Positions 1-5,934 of a stretch of DNA of 7,077 nucleotides are shown in pieces. The position numbers and the translations under genes were made by a program. The DNA lies in the NCBI GenBank assembly GCA_903898475.1, contig CAIUFU010000195.1, forward strand, positions 1 through 7,077, read 5' to 3'. Numbering within the stretch: the first letter of the stretch is position 1; every line of letters starts with the position of its first letter. Source of the DNA: an uncultured Alphaproteobacteria bacterium. GTDB taxonomy: Bacteria; Pseudomonadota; Alphaproteobacteria; Rickettsiales; UBA1997. A model generated the notes under the pieces. That model saw only the letters and a program-made list of their open reading frames with translations. It ran no database searches and was not told the origin of the DNA.

Positions 1-1
1 C

Positions 2-100
2 ATCATAAAACAAGGTCCTTCAGCAGTTAGCAAAATTGATCGCGACTTCCAGCAAAAATTTGACACTAACAGACGTCGTTACTTCGGTACCAATAACTAG
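2..100 (+). CDS. C-terminal end of an unidentified upstream gene (partial, 32 codons)
   Basis: One plus-strand frame is open from the window edge to a TAG at 98-100, two bases before the next ATG; the other two forward frames hit stops within the first 30 bases. The visible 32 residues end in a polar, basic tail (…KIDRDFQQKF…NRRRYFGTNN) with no recognisable domain or membrane segment. The downstream gene is an ABC-2-type permease-like protein, so the cognate ATP-binding subunit would be an obvious guess for this position. Nothing in the tail is diagnostic, so that is inference from context only. The tight spacing to the next gene supports a real gene end in the same operon. Confidence 0.55.
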   Translation: MIKQGPSAVSKIDRDFQQKFDTNRRRYFGTNN

Positions 101-102
101 CC

Positions 103-864
103 ATGAAATCAATTCTAAAATATATCCTTCTGGCCGGTATTAGAGATCGTCTCTATATCGGCCTTTTCATTACGCTTGCTGCGTCTTTTTCTCTTTCGAT
201 TTTTTTGGGCTCAACTTCTTTCGTTGAAGCGCAGCAAACAACCGCGGCCTACATCGCCGGATCATCTCGGGCTATTCTTGCCATTGGCATGATTTTATTT
301 GTCTGCCTCAGCGTGGCGCGCGCTTTCGAAAATAAAGAAGTTGAGTTCATTATCTCAAAATCAATCTCGCGTGAGCAGTTTATTTTAAGCTACATTATCG
401 GATTTTTCGTTGCCGCTTTTCTGATTTTTATTCCACTAGTTACGGCAATTTTAATCGTAACTAAGGCCAATAAATTAGGGCTTTTAATTTGGTCAGCGAG
501 CCTACTTTCTGAGCTGATGATCATCATTTCTTTCTCGCTTCTTGCATCATTAATTTTGAAAAATTCTTTCTCAGCGATCATGGCGTCGTTTGGATTTTAC
601 ATTATTTCGCGCCTGATGGGAATGTTCGTTCTGGCGATCAATTTGCCGCAAGACATTGCCCAAGCAAAAGGCCATTTACTTGGCGCTAGTTTGAAATTTC
701 TTTCGGCACTTTTTCCGCGTCTCGATCTCTTCACTCAAAGCGAGTGGCTGTCTTACGGCGTTTCTGAATTCAGCAATTTGAAAATCATTTTAATCCAATC
801 TCTGATCTACATTCCGCTCATGATTTTCATGGCTTTTCACGACTTCAAAAAGAAGCAATTCTAA
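103..864 (+). CDS. ABC-2-type transporter permease-like integral membrane protein
   Basis: This is a 253-residue inner-membrane protein with about six hydrophobic helices, near residues 17-37, 54-74, 93-118, 127-151, 155-178 and 225-246. Between helices 2 and 3 it has the charged cytoplasmic stretch ENKEVEFIISKSISREQFI (about 77-95). This resembles the loop of ABC-2/NosY-type permeases, where an acidic run precedes a 'S-P/S-I-S-R' segment and the next helix. Such permeases pair with a separate ATPase to move lipids, polysaccharides or drugs, or to act in envelope assembly; the substrate here cannot be told. The ATG at 103 follows the previous stop by two bases, and the stop abuts the next ATG (TAAATG), so the three reading frames are probably translationally coupled. 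No clear Shine-Dalgarno is present. The ATPase is not in the window. Membrane character is certain; the ABC-2 assignment is moderately supported. Confidence 0.65.
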   Translation: MKSILKYILLAGIRDRLYIGLFITLAASFSLSIFLGSTSFVEAQQTTAAYIAGSSRAILAIGMILFVCLSVARAFENKEVEFIISKSISREQFILSYIIGFFVAAFLIFIPLVTAILIVTKANKLGLLIWSASLLSELMIIISFSLLASLILKNSFSAIMASFGFYIISRLMGMFVLAINLPQDIAQAKGHLLGASLKFLSALFPRLDLFTQSEWLSYGVSEFSNLKIILIQSLIYIPLMIFMAFHDFKKKQF

Positions 865-1623
865 ATGAACCCGCGCCTCTTTTATCATCTTTATTCGCAC
901 AAAATTTTCTTTTGGCTTTTTGTCGCCACTTTCATCTGCCAGCTTTTTTTCTGGAGAGAAACTGAAAATCTTAAACCGCGTTTCGACATTGTTCCGCCCG
1001 TGCCAAATCAATATTTAGTTTCAGCACTTTCGCTCGGCGACAAAGAATTTTTATTCCGCGTTTTGGCAACGCGCCTGCAAAATTCGGGCGACGTTTTTGC
1101 CGGATTTGTCTCCCTAAAAAATTACGATTATTCTCGCGTCTATCAATGGATGACAATGCTTGATACCTTAAACGCCAAATCAAATTTCGTACCAGCAATT
1201 GCGGCGTATTATTATTCGCAAACCCAAAAATCAGAAGATGTACACTACGTTGTTGATTATCTCGATGAGCATGCCGCTAAAGATTTAGACGCAAAATGGT
1301 GGTGGTTATTTCAAGCCACCTACATCGCAAAAAACAACATGCATGACATAAATCGCGCACTAGACATCGCTTACAAGCTGAGTAAAAATAATTCTCCAAG
1401 CGCGCCATTTTGGACCAAAGAAATGCCCGCCTTCATTCACGAAGAAATGGGTGACGGTTGCATGGCCTTCACGGTTATTGAAACTCTAATCAAAGAAAGT
1501 GAAAGCGGCGCGCGCCAAATCAAGCCGGAAGAGTTAAATTTCATGCGCCATTTCATCAATGCGCGCCTCGCAAAATTGCAAAAACAAAAATTTGATCCAC
1601 GCAAATGCAGCAAGAAGCTTTAA
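865..1623 (+). CDS. Membrane-anchored helical (TPR-like) protein of unknown function
   Basis: This 252-residue protein has one N-terminal hydrophobic helix (about 12-30) and then a soluble, mostly helical, aromatic-rich domain. A short basic start (MNPRLFYHLYSHK) before the helix predicts N-in orientation, placing the bulk in the periplasm. After a proline-rich linker (VPPVPNQ, 43-48) come successive amphipathic helices (about 49-77, 85-103, 108-119, 124-137, 142-157, 161-174, 186-210, 222-240). Their spacing suggests degenerate tetratricopeptide-like pairs, with small/aromatic positions such as the one around AIAAYYYSQT. I recognise no catalytic motif. It begins directly on the stop of the permease gene and its 3' end overlaps nadC by 19 bases. 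The tight coupling to the permease suggests a periplasmic partner or substrate-handling factor of that transporter (inference). It could equally be an independent scaffold. The domain class is a judgement from pattern only. Confidence 0.6.
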   Translation: MNPRLFYHLYSHKIFFWLFVATFICQLFFWRETENLKPRFDIVPPVPNQYLVSALSLGDKEFLFRVLATRLQNSGDVFAGFVSLKNYDYSRVYQWMTMLDTLNAKSNFVPAIAAYYYSQTQKSEDVHYVVDYLDEHAAKDLDAKWWWLFQATYIAKNNMHDINRALDIAYKLSKNNSPSAPFWTKEMPAFIHEEMGDGCMAFTVIETLIKESESGARQIKPEELNFMRHFINARLAKLQKQKFDPRKCSKKL

Positions 1624-2465
1624 AAAAAGAGATCACCAAAATTGTTGAAAATGCTTTGCGTGAAGATTGCGCCCTTGAAGATGTTACCTCTGATTTAACT
1701 ATTCCTGCAAACAGCCAAATCGCCTTTGAAATCAGGTCTCGCGAAGAAATTATTTTTTGCGGCAAAGAAATAATTTCAGAAGTTTTTGCGGCCTTAAAAA
1801 AATCACCAAAATTCAAAAATGCCAAACTTGATCTAAAAATTTTGATTCAAGATGGAGCCGCCACCAGCGCCAAAAAACCAATCGCGCGCGGTCAAGGAGA
1901 CGCCAAATTAATTTTTGCTGCCGAAAGAGTTATCCTAAATTTGATCCAGCATTTAAGCGGCGTTGCAACGCTGACACAAAAATTTGTGCAAGTTTTAGCC
2001 AATAAAAAAATTAAAATTTTAGACACCAGAAAAACTCTGCCAAGTTTGCGCGCCTTAGAAAAATATGCGGTTGTGGCTGGTGGTGGAAAAAATCATCGCT
2101 TCAATTTAAGCGATATGATTTTGATTAAAGACAATCACATTGCGGCAGCTGGAAGTGTGGCAAAAGCAATTGAAGCGGCGAAAAAAAATAAACAAAAATT
2201 AAAAATCGAAGTGGAGTGTGACACTTCAGCGCAAGTTGCAGAGGCAGTAAAATCAAGCCCCGACATTATCATGCTCGACAACATGACAATTGCTGAAATC
2301 AACAAATCGATTAAAATAATTAATAAAAAAGCTCAGATCGAAATTTCTGGCGGCGTTAATTTGAAAAATATCAAAAAATATTCGACGCTAAAAATTGATT
2401 TTATTTCAATTGGTTCTCTCACACATTCAGCACGCGCGGTTGATATTGGTCTGGATATTATTTAA
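1605..2465 (+). CDS. nadC: Quinolinate phosphoribosyltransferase (decarboxylating), NadC
   Basis: NadC converts quinolinate and PRPP to nicotinate mononucleotide, CO2 and pyrophosphate (EC 2.4.2.19), the step where de novo NAD synthesis joins the salvage route, in the cytoplasm. The 286 residues match the family's usual length. Visible family signatures are EDVTSDLT (25-32), AAERVILNLIQHLSGVATLT (105-124), DTRKTLPSLRALEKYA (140-155), GGGKNHRFNLSD (159-170), LIKDNH (173-178), EVECDT (202-207), IIMLDN (221-226), EISGGVN (246-252) and the C-terminal DFISIGSLTHSARAVD (265-280). These cover the N-terminal domain and the alpha/beta-barrel active site with its Arg, His and Lys ligands for quinolinate and PRPP. 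The ATG at 1605 lies inside the previous gene (19-nt overlap) and is the only Met before the conserved region. The stop TAA (2463-2465) sits in the left TTTAA repeat of the palindromic element. nadA and nadB are not in the window. Confidence 0.96.
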   Translation: MQQEALKKEITKIVENALREDCALEDVTSDLTIPANSQIAFEIRSREEIIFCGKEIISEVFAALKKSPKFKNAKLDLKILIQDGAATSAKKPIARGQGDAKLIFAAERVILNLIQHLSGVATLTQKFVQVLANKKIKILDTRKTLPSLRALEKYAVVAGGGKNHRFNLSDMILIKDNHIAAAGSVAKAIEAAKKNKQKLKIEVECDTSAQVAEAVKSSPDIIMLDNMTIAEINKSIKIINKKAQIEISGGVNLKNIKKYSTLKIDFISIGSLTHSARAVDIGLDII

Positions 2466-2488
2466 CCCAGATCCGTCATTAGAAATTC
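2466..2488 (+). repeat. Left terminal inverted repeat of the palindromic element
   Basis: This 23-base arm begins CCCAGATCCGTCATTAGAAA and directly follows the nadC stop codon. It is a perfect reverse complement of 2533-2555; including the adjacent AA/TT the pairing runs 25 bp (2464-2488 with 2533-2557). Confidence 0.9.
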
Positions 2489-2532
2489 GTCTACTTCAAC
2501 CGCGCAGTTTCAAGCTTTAGTCGAAGTATCCT

Positions 2533-2555
2533 GAATTTCTAATGACGGATCTGGG
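2533..2555 (-). repeat. Right terminal inverted repeat of the palindromic element
   Basis: This 23-base arm ends in CTAATGACGGATCTGGG, mirror image of the left arm without a mismatch, and is followed by TTTAA. No T-tract follows the arm, so the structure is not a canonical intrinsic terminator, although a stem this long at the end of nadC could still protect or process the mRNA 3' end. Confidence 0.9.
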
Positions 2556-2602
2556 TTTAAGAAAAAACTCTCTTTACAGCAAGTTGAACTGTCATTTTTT
2601 AG

Positions 2603-2630
2603 TGAATTTTCGCCTTACGGCGAAAATTCA
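2603..2630. repeat. Second intergenic hairpin, 12-bp perfect stem with TTAC loop
   Basis: TGAATTTTCGCC (2603-2614), loop TTAC (2615-2618) and GGCGAAAATTCA (2619-2630) form a perfect 12-bp stem. It shares no sequence with the larger palindrome 43 bases upstream. Neither strand has a run of T after the stem (plus strand continues AGAAATAATC), so I do not call it an intrinsic terminator. It may be a second repeat family, an mRNA-processing or stability structure for the nadC transcript, or a site in the leader of the exporter operon. Confidence 0.7.
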
Positions 2631-2712
2631 AGAAATAATCTGCAATCCCCTCTCTCCCAAGGCTTAAAGTTGGTTAGAAATTTTTACCAAAAAACGAAAA
2701 AACTAGAAGAAA

Positions 2713-4482
2713 ATGACAAAACCAAAAACCGCTTTTTCTTTTCTACTTTCTTCAATTAAGCCCTTCAAATTTTACGTTGGCCTTCACCTTTTTGTAGTGC
2801 TTTACAACGCGATCGACCTGTCGCTTTGGCCTTATATTTCAAAACTTTTAATCGACAAACTGGCGACAACGCCGCATGAAAATATTGTTTCTGAAGTCTG
2901 GCCCATCGCGCTATTGCTGATTATTTTTACCATTGTGCCGGGTTTTGTTTGGCGTCTTTGTGATTTTTCTTGGATGAATTTGACGCCCGCAATGAAGAAA
3001 AAAATCACCGTCGAATCAATGGATTACGCGATGCAACATTCGCATAATTTTTTTCAAAATAATTTTTCAGGATCACTCGCCAATAAAATTCGCGACCTCG
3101 CGGGCTGCACGCCGCCAATGCTTGGGCGCATTCTTTACAGTTTCTTAAACGTAATTTTAAGTCTGGCGATTGCTTTTGTGGTGCTATTTTCGGTGCATAA
3201 AATTTTTGCTTTCGGCCTGATTATTTGGGCGGCAATTTTTATTTTTATGGCGCTAAAAGCGGCGAAAATTGTTGATCCACTTTCAGTTGCAACGGCAGAT
3301 CAGCAAACCAGAAACATGGGCAATCTGGTCGATGTTTTAAGCAATATTTCTAATGTTAGATTCTTCAACGGCGCGCGATTTGAAAGCAATAGAATCAAGG
3401 CCTTGCAAGATGATTACACTAAAATTTCTAAGCGCAGAAATATTTTTCTAATCAAATTCTACATTCTTCACGCCATTACTTTTTCAACTTATTTTGTCTT
3501 TTGCATTGTCGCTTTGATTTGGCTTTATGCGCAAAATTTAGTGACGCTGGGCGACTTCCTTTTGCTGTTCACAATCAACAATTGGATCATTCATTTGATG
3601 TGGATGTCAGCTAATGAAATGAACGGATTTTTGGAAGATGTTGGTACCATTAATCAAGCTTTGTCGATCATTAACGAGCCTTTGCAAATCAAGGACTTGG
3701 AGCCTGCTGAAATTCTTAGTGCAACTCGCGGCGAAATCACTTTTGACAATGTCGGATTTTCTTACGCCAGAAATTCTGAGCCACTTTTTTGCAACAAATC
3801 TTTGCTAATAAAATCGGGAGAAAAAGTTGGTTTAGTGGGACATTCGGGTGGCGGCAAAACCACTTTTGTAAATTTGATTTTGCGTTTTTTCGACGTTAAT
3901 TCCGGACGCATTTTAATTGATGGTCAAGACATTTCCAAAGTAACGCAAGCCTCACTTCGCGCTGTAATTGGCATGATTCCGCAAGACCCTTCGCTTTTTC
4001 ACCGCAGCCTCAAAGAAAATATTTGTTACGGCTCTGAGGGCAACTACATCGAGGCCGCAAAAAAAGCTCACGCGCACGAATTTATCGAAGCGCTACCCGA
4101 AAAATACGACTCTCTGGTTGGCGAGCGCGGCGTAAAATTATCCGGTGGCCAGCGCCAGAGAATCGCCATTGCGCGGGCTTTTTTAAAAGACGCGCCGATT
4201 TTAATTTTGGACGAAGCAACCAGCCAACTCGATTCAATCACCGAAAACTTGATTCAAGAATCGCTGCAAAATTTGATGAAAAATAAAACTACAATCGTCA
4301 TCGCGCACCGTCTTTCAACCCTTGCCGACATGGATCGTATTTTAGTTTTTGCGGAAGGCAAAATAGTTGAAGACGGCTCACACCAAGAGTTGCTTGCTTT
4401 AAACGGCACTTACAAAAAACTGTGGGACGCGCAAGTTGGCGGCTTTATTATTGACGGACCCAACAATTTAACAAATTTGTGA
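2713..4482 (+). CDS. ABC exporter, fused membrane and ATPase domains (MsbA/Atm1-like half-transporter)
   Basis: This 589-residue half-transporter would dimerise in the inner membrane and export a lipid, peptide, drug or conjugate by ATP hydrolysis; the substrate cannot be read from sequence. The membrane domain (about 1-310) has six helices near 18-40, 62-80, 139-160, 163-185, 247-273 and 279-299. The ATPase domain (about 340-575) is complete: A-loop Tyr351, Walker A GHSGGGKT (376-383), Q-loop Gln424, signature LSGGQ (476-480), Walker B ILILD plus Glu501, D-loop SQLD (504-507) and switch His532. Length is normal for MsbA/ABCB-type proteins. The ATG at 2713 follows a weak purine-rich AGAAGA and a 150-base leader. 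The next gene starts 1 nt after the stop, which suggests coupled translation with a possible membrane accessory. MsbA (lipid A flippase) or Atm1-like roles are both possible, so no symbol is given. Confidence 0.93.
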   Translation: MTKPKTAFSFLLSSIKPFKFYVGLHLFVVLYNAIDLSLWPYISKLLIDKLATTPHENIVSEVWPIALLLIIFTIVPGFVWRLCDFSWMNLTPAMKKKITVESMDYAMQHSHNFFQNNFSGSLANKIRDLAGCTPPMLGRILYSFLNVILSLAIAFVVLFSVHKIFAFGLIIWAAIFIFMALKAAKIVDPLSVATADQQTRNMGNLVDVLSNISNVRFFNGARFESNRIKALQDDYTKISKRRNIFLIKFYILHAITFSTYFVFCIVALIWLYAQNLVTLGDFLLLFTINNWIIHLMWMSANEMNGFLEDVGTINQALSIINEPLQIKDLEPAEILSATRGEITFDNVGFSYARNSEPLFCNKSLLIKSGEKVGLVGHSGGGKTTFVNLILRFFDVNSGRILIDGQDISKVTQASLRAVIGMIPQDPSLFHRSLKENICYGSEGNYIEAAKKAHAHEFIEALPEKYDSLVGERGVKLSGGQRQRIAIARAFLKDAPILILDEATSQLDSITENLIQESLQNLMKNKTTIVIAHRLSTLADMDRILVFAEGKIVEDGSHQELLALNGTYKKLWDAQVGGFIIDGPNNLTNL

Positions 4483-4483
4483 C

Positions 4484-5122
4484 ATGAATAGTTTTTTACG
4501 TTTGGGGCTAATTTTGGCATGCATTTTTTTTGGATTTTTTGCTTTTCGACTAAACTCAGATATAAAAAGGTTTGTTTCGGATCGGGCTGAAATAATTAAT
4601 TTTATAGATGAGTGGAGGATTAAGAGCGCCTCTAAAGAGGCGTTAAAAAAGAGGCAGATTTTATTCTTTGTTGAGACAATTGATTCAATTCCTGCTGATT
4701 CTAGGCAGCGTGTGGGCGAGATGTTTAATCAGAGAGGTTTGCAAAATTTAACCACAAGTCGCCCAATTTTATTGGTTGCAGTTCAGGATCAGAAAAGAGT
4801 TTACGCTAAATCTATCCAAGAAAATGAAGGCAGGGCCTCTGAAATTGAGGGGTGGATCAACAACAAAATAGATTCCAAGGGTATTTCTGGGGCGATTATC
4901 TTACAAATAAATGACGGAGCCAATTATTATATTGGAGCCTCAGTATTTAAGGTTTGTGGGAAATTGCTTCTAGTGCTTCTCGTTATTGTCTTTGCTTATT
5001 GGATTATTGATTGGCGCGAGCATTATCAATTGTCCCCCATGTTCAGAATCTTTAACAGGATTTGGAATCTTGATGTGATACTTACGTCTCTGGCCATCAT
5101 CATTAAAATTCTTTCTCAGTAA
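4484..5122 (+). CDS. Unknown membrane protein with periplasmic domain, coupled to the ABC exporter
   Basis: I do not recognise this 212-residue protein with confidence. It has an N-terminal hydrophobic helix (about 4-21), a soluble part (about 25-155), a strong helix (159-176) and a hydrophobic C-terminal helix (about 195-210). The soluble part therefore probably faces the periplasm. The stretch from about 60 to 155 (IDSIPADSRQRVGEMF…RPILLVAVQDQK…GAIILQINDGANYYIGAS) has the order of helix, ILLVAV-type strand, helix, GAIIL strand and 'YYIG' strand. That loosely recalls the first half of TPM (TLP18.3-type) domains, which also sit between a signal helix and a C-terminal helix; this is a weak hint only. 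The start follows the exporter stop after one base, with no Shine-Dalgarno. Its codon use differs: 6 of 15 Arg codons are AGG, against 0 of 21 in the exporter, and CAG is preferred for Gln. Confidence 0.75.
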   Translation: MNSFLRLGLILACIFFGFFAFRLNSDIKRFVSDRAEIINFIDEWRIKSASKEALKKRQILFFVETIDSIPADSRQRVGEMFNQRGLQNLTTSRPILLVAVQDQKRVYAKSIQENEGRASEIEGWINNKIDSKGISGAIILQINDGANYYIGASVFKVCGKLLLVLLVIVFAYWIIDWREHYQLSPMFRIFNRIWNLDVILTSLAIIIKILSQ

Positions 5123-5142
5123 CTTTAAAGTCTCGTCGCAAA

Positions 5143-5925
5143 ATGACTAAAATCACCCAAGCTTTTATTTTTGCCGCAGGTCGTGGAGAGCGCATGAGGC
5201 CTCTTACCGACACGCTTCCTAAGCCTTTGGTTAAAATTAACGGCAAAGCGATCATTGATTACGCAATCGAGAAATTAGACAAAATTTCTGAGATTAAAAA
5301 AATCATCATTAACGGATTTTATTTAGCCGAGCAGTTGGAAGACCACATTAAAAATTTGAACAATCCAAAAATTATTTTTTCTCACGAAATTGAAAAAGTT
5401 GAAACCGGCGGCGGTCTTGTGTTTGCTGGCGACAAAATCAATTTGAATGAGCCTATTTTAGCAATTAATGGTGATGTTTTGTGGCAAGATGTTGGTGGAA
5501 TTTCTGATATTAAAACTATTTGTGACGCTTGGGAAGTAAGATCTCTTGAGGGATCGAGCGGACGCGTTAGCGCCGCGATGGGTGAAAATAACGGCGATTG
5601 CGATATTCTTTTGGGACTGAAAAAAACCGAAGAATATTTGGGCTACGAAGGCAATGTTCACGGTGGCGGCGACTTCGATATGGATGGCAAGAATTTGCTG
5701 AGATTTCCTGATAAAAAAATGACTCACGCTTTTGTTGGTTTGCAAATTATTAATCCAAAAATTTTACAAAAAGCGCCGGAAAAATGCTTTTCAATGTCGC
5801 ATTTTTACAAAGTAGCAGTTGGCGCAAATGGCCTAATGCAAAGGGTTCGCGGCGTTGAATTGCCGGGAAAATATTTTCACATCGGAACGGTTGATGCGGT
5901 GAAAATGACTGAAAAAAATCTCTAA
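5143..5925 (+). CDS. murU: Sugar-1-phosphate nucleotidyltransferase, MurNAc-1-phosphate uridylyltransferase-like
   Basis: MurU makes UDP-MurNAc from UTP and MurNAc-1-phosphate, in a cytoplasmic recycling path that bypasses de novo MurA/MurB steps. The 260 residues open with the nucleotidyltransferase signature FAAGRGERMRPLTDTLPKPL (10-29), with Arg14 and Lys27 placed for triphosphate and sugar-phosphate binding. ETGGGL (87-92) and the metal-binding Asp of NGDVLW (109-114) follow. The C-terminal half is MurU-like: GYEGNVHGGGDF (167-178), FVGLQII (197-203), FSMSHFYKVAV (216-226) and YFHIGTVDAVKMTEKNL (244-260). About 15-20 residues (about 132-152, RSLEGSSGRVSAAM…) look inserted after the AW motif compared with what I recall of the family. 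The usual partner kinase AmgK is not in the window; it may lie beyond tsaE. A guanylyl- or thymidylyltransferase is possible but fits the C-terminus less well. Confidence 0.75.
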   Translation: MTKITQAFIFAAGRGERMRPLTDTLPKPLVKINGKAIIDYAIEKLDKISEIKKIIINGFYLAEQLEDHIKNLNNPKIIFSHEIEKVETGGGLVFAGDKINLNEPILAINGDVLWQDVGGISDIKTICDAWEVRSLEGSSGRVSAAMGENNGDCDILLGLKKTEEYLGYEGNVHGGGDFDMDGKNLLRFPDKKMTHAFVGLQIINPKILQKAPEKCFSMSHFYKVAVGANGLMQRVRGVELPGKYFHIGTVDAVKMTEKNL

Positions 5926-5934
5926 ATAAAACTC

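Larger units (their letters stand above)
2461..2560. mobile_element. 90-bp palindromic MITE-like element with flanking TTTAA direct repeats
   Basis: Bases 2466-2488 (CCCAGATCCGTCATTAGAAA and three more) are the exact reverse complement of 2533-2555, giving perfect 23-bp terminal inverted repeats around a 44-base centre. TTTAA lies directly outside both ends (2461-2465 and 2556-2560). If read as an extension of the inverted repeat, those flanks would mismatch at 2463/2558, so they fit a 5-bp target duplication better than a longer palindrome. Inside the centre, TACTTC (2492-2497) can pair with GAAGTA (2523-2528), so the RNA could fold into a long hairpin with an internal bulge and a 25-nt tip. 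There is no open reading frame or transposase. The form resembles MITEs and the palindromic elements of Rickettsiales; membership of a known family cannot be judged without a genome search. Confidence 0.75.

Noticed and set aside
790..1198. Two minus-strand open frames opposite the permease/helical-protein junction
   Set aside because: They are opposite continuous, tightly coupled plus-strand genes and show no recognisable protein features.
2533..2580. Palindrome after nadC as a Rho-independent terminator
   Set aside because: The stem is long but is followed by TTTAAGAAAAAACTC, not a T-tract, and the loop is 44 bases. The flanking direct repeat fits an inserted element better.
2573..2712. 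Promoter for the exporter operon, e.g. TTTACA at 2573-2578 or TAATCT at 2636-2641
   Set aside because: Neither hexamer has a matching partner at 16-18 bases; the would-be -35 for TAATCT lies inside the hairpin. A promoter may exist but I cannot place it.
4471..4480. Perfect palindrome ACAAATTTGT at the end of the exporter gene as an operator
   Set aside because: It is inside the last codons (TNL) in an AT-rich context, only 10 bp, and is not accompanied by a promoter.
2713..4482. Possible degeneration of the exporter because Walker A reads GHSGGGKTT rather than the common GxSGSGKST
   Set aside because: The Gly and Thr replacements are within the consensus GxxGxGK[S/T], and all other motifs including the catalytic Glu and switch His are present.
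4625..4644. Hairpin AGCGCCTC-TAAA-GAGGCGTT inside the 212-aa gene
   Set aside because: The stem is 8 bp with a G-U pair and lies within codons for ordinary charged helix residues. No T-tract or repeat copy is seen, so it is likely chance.
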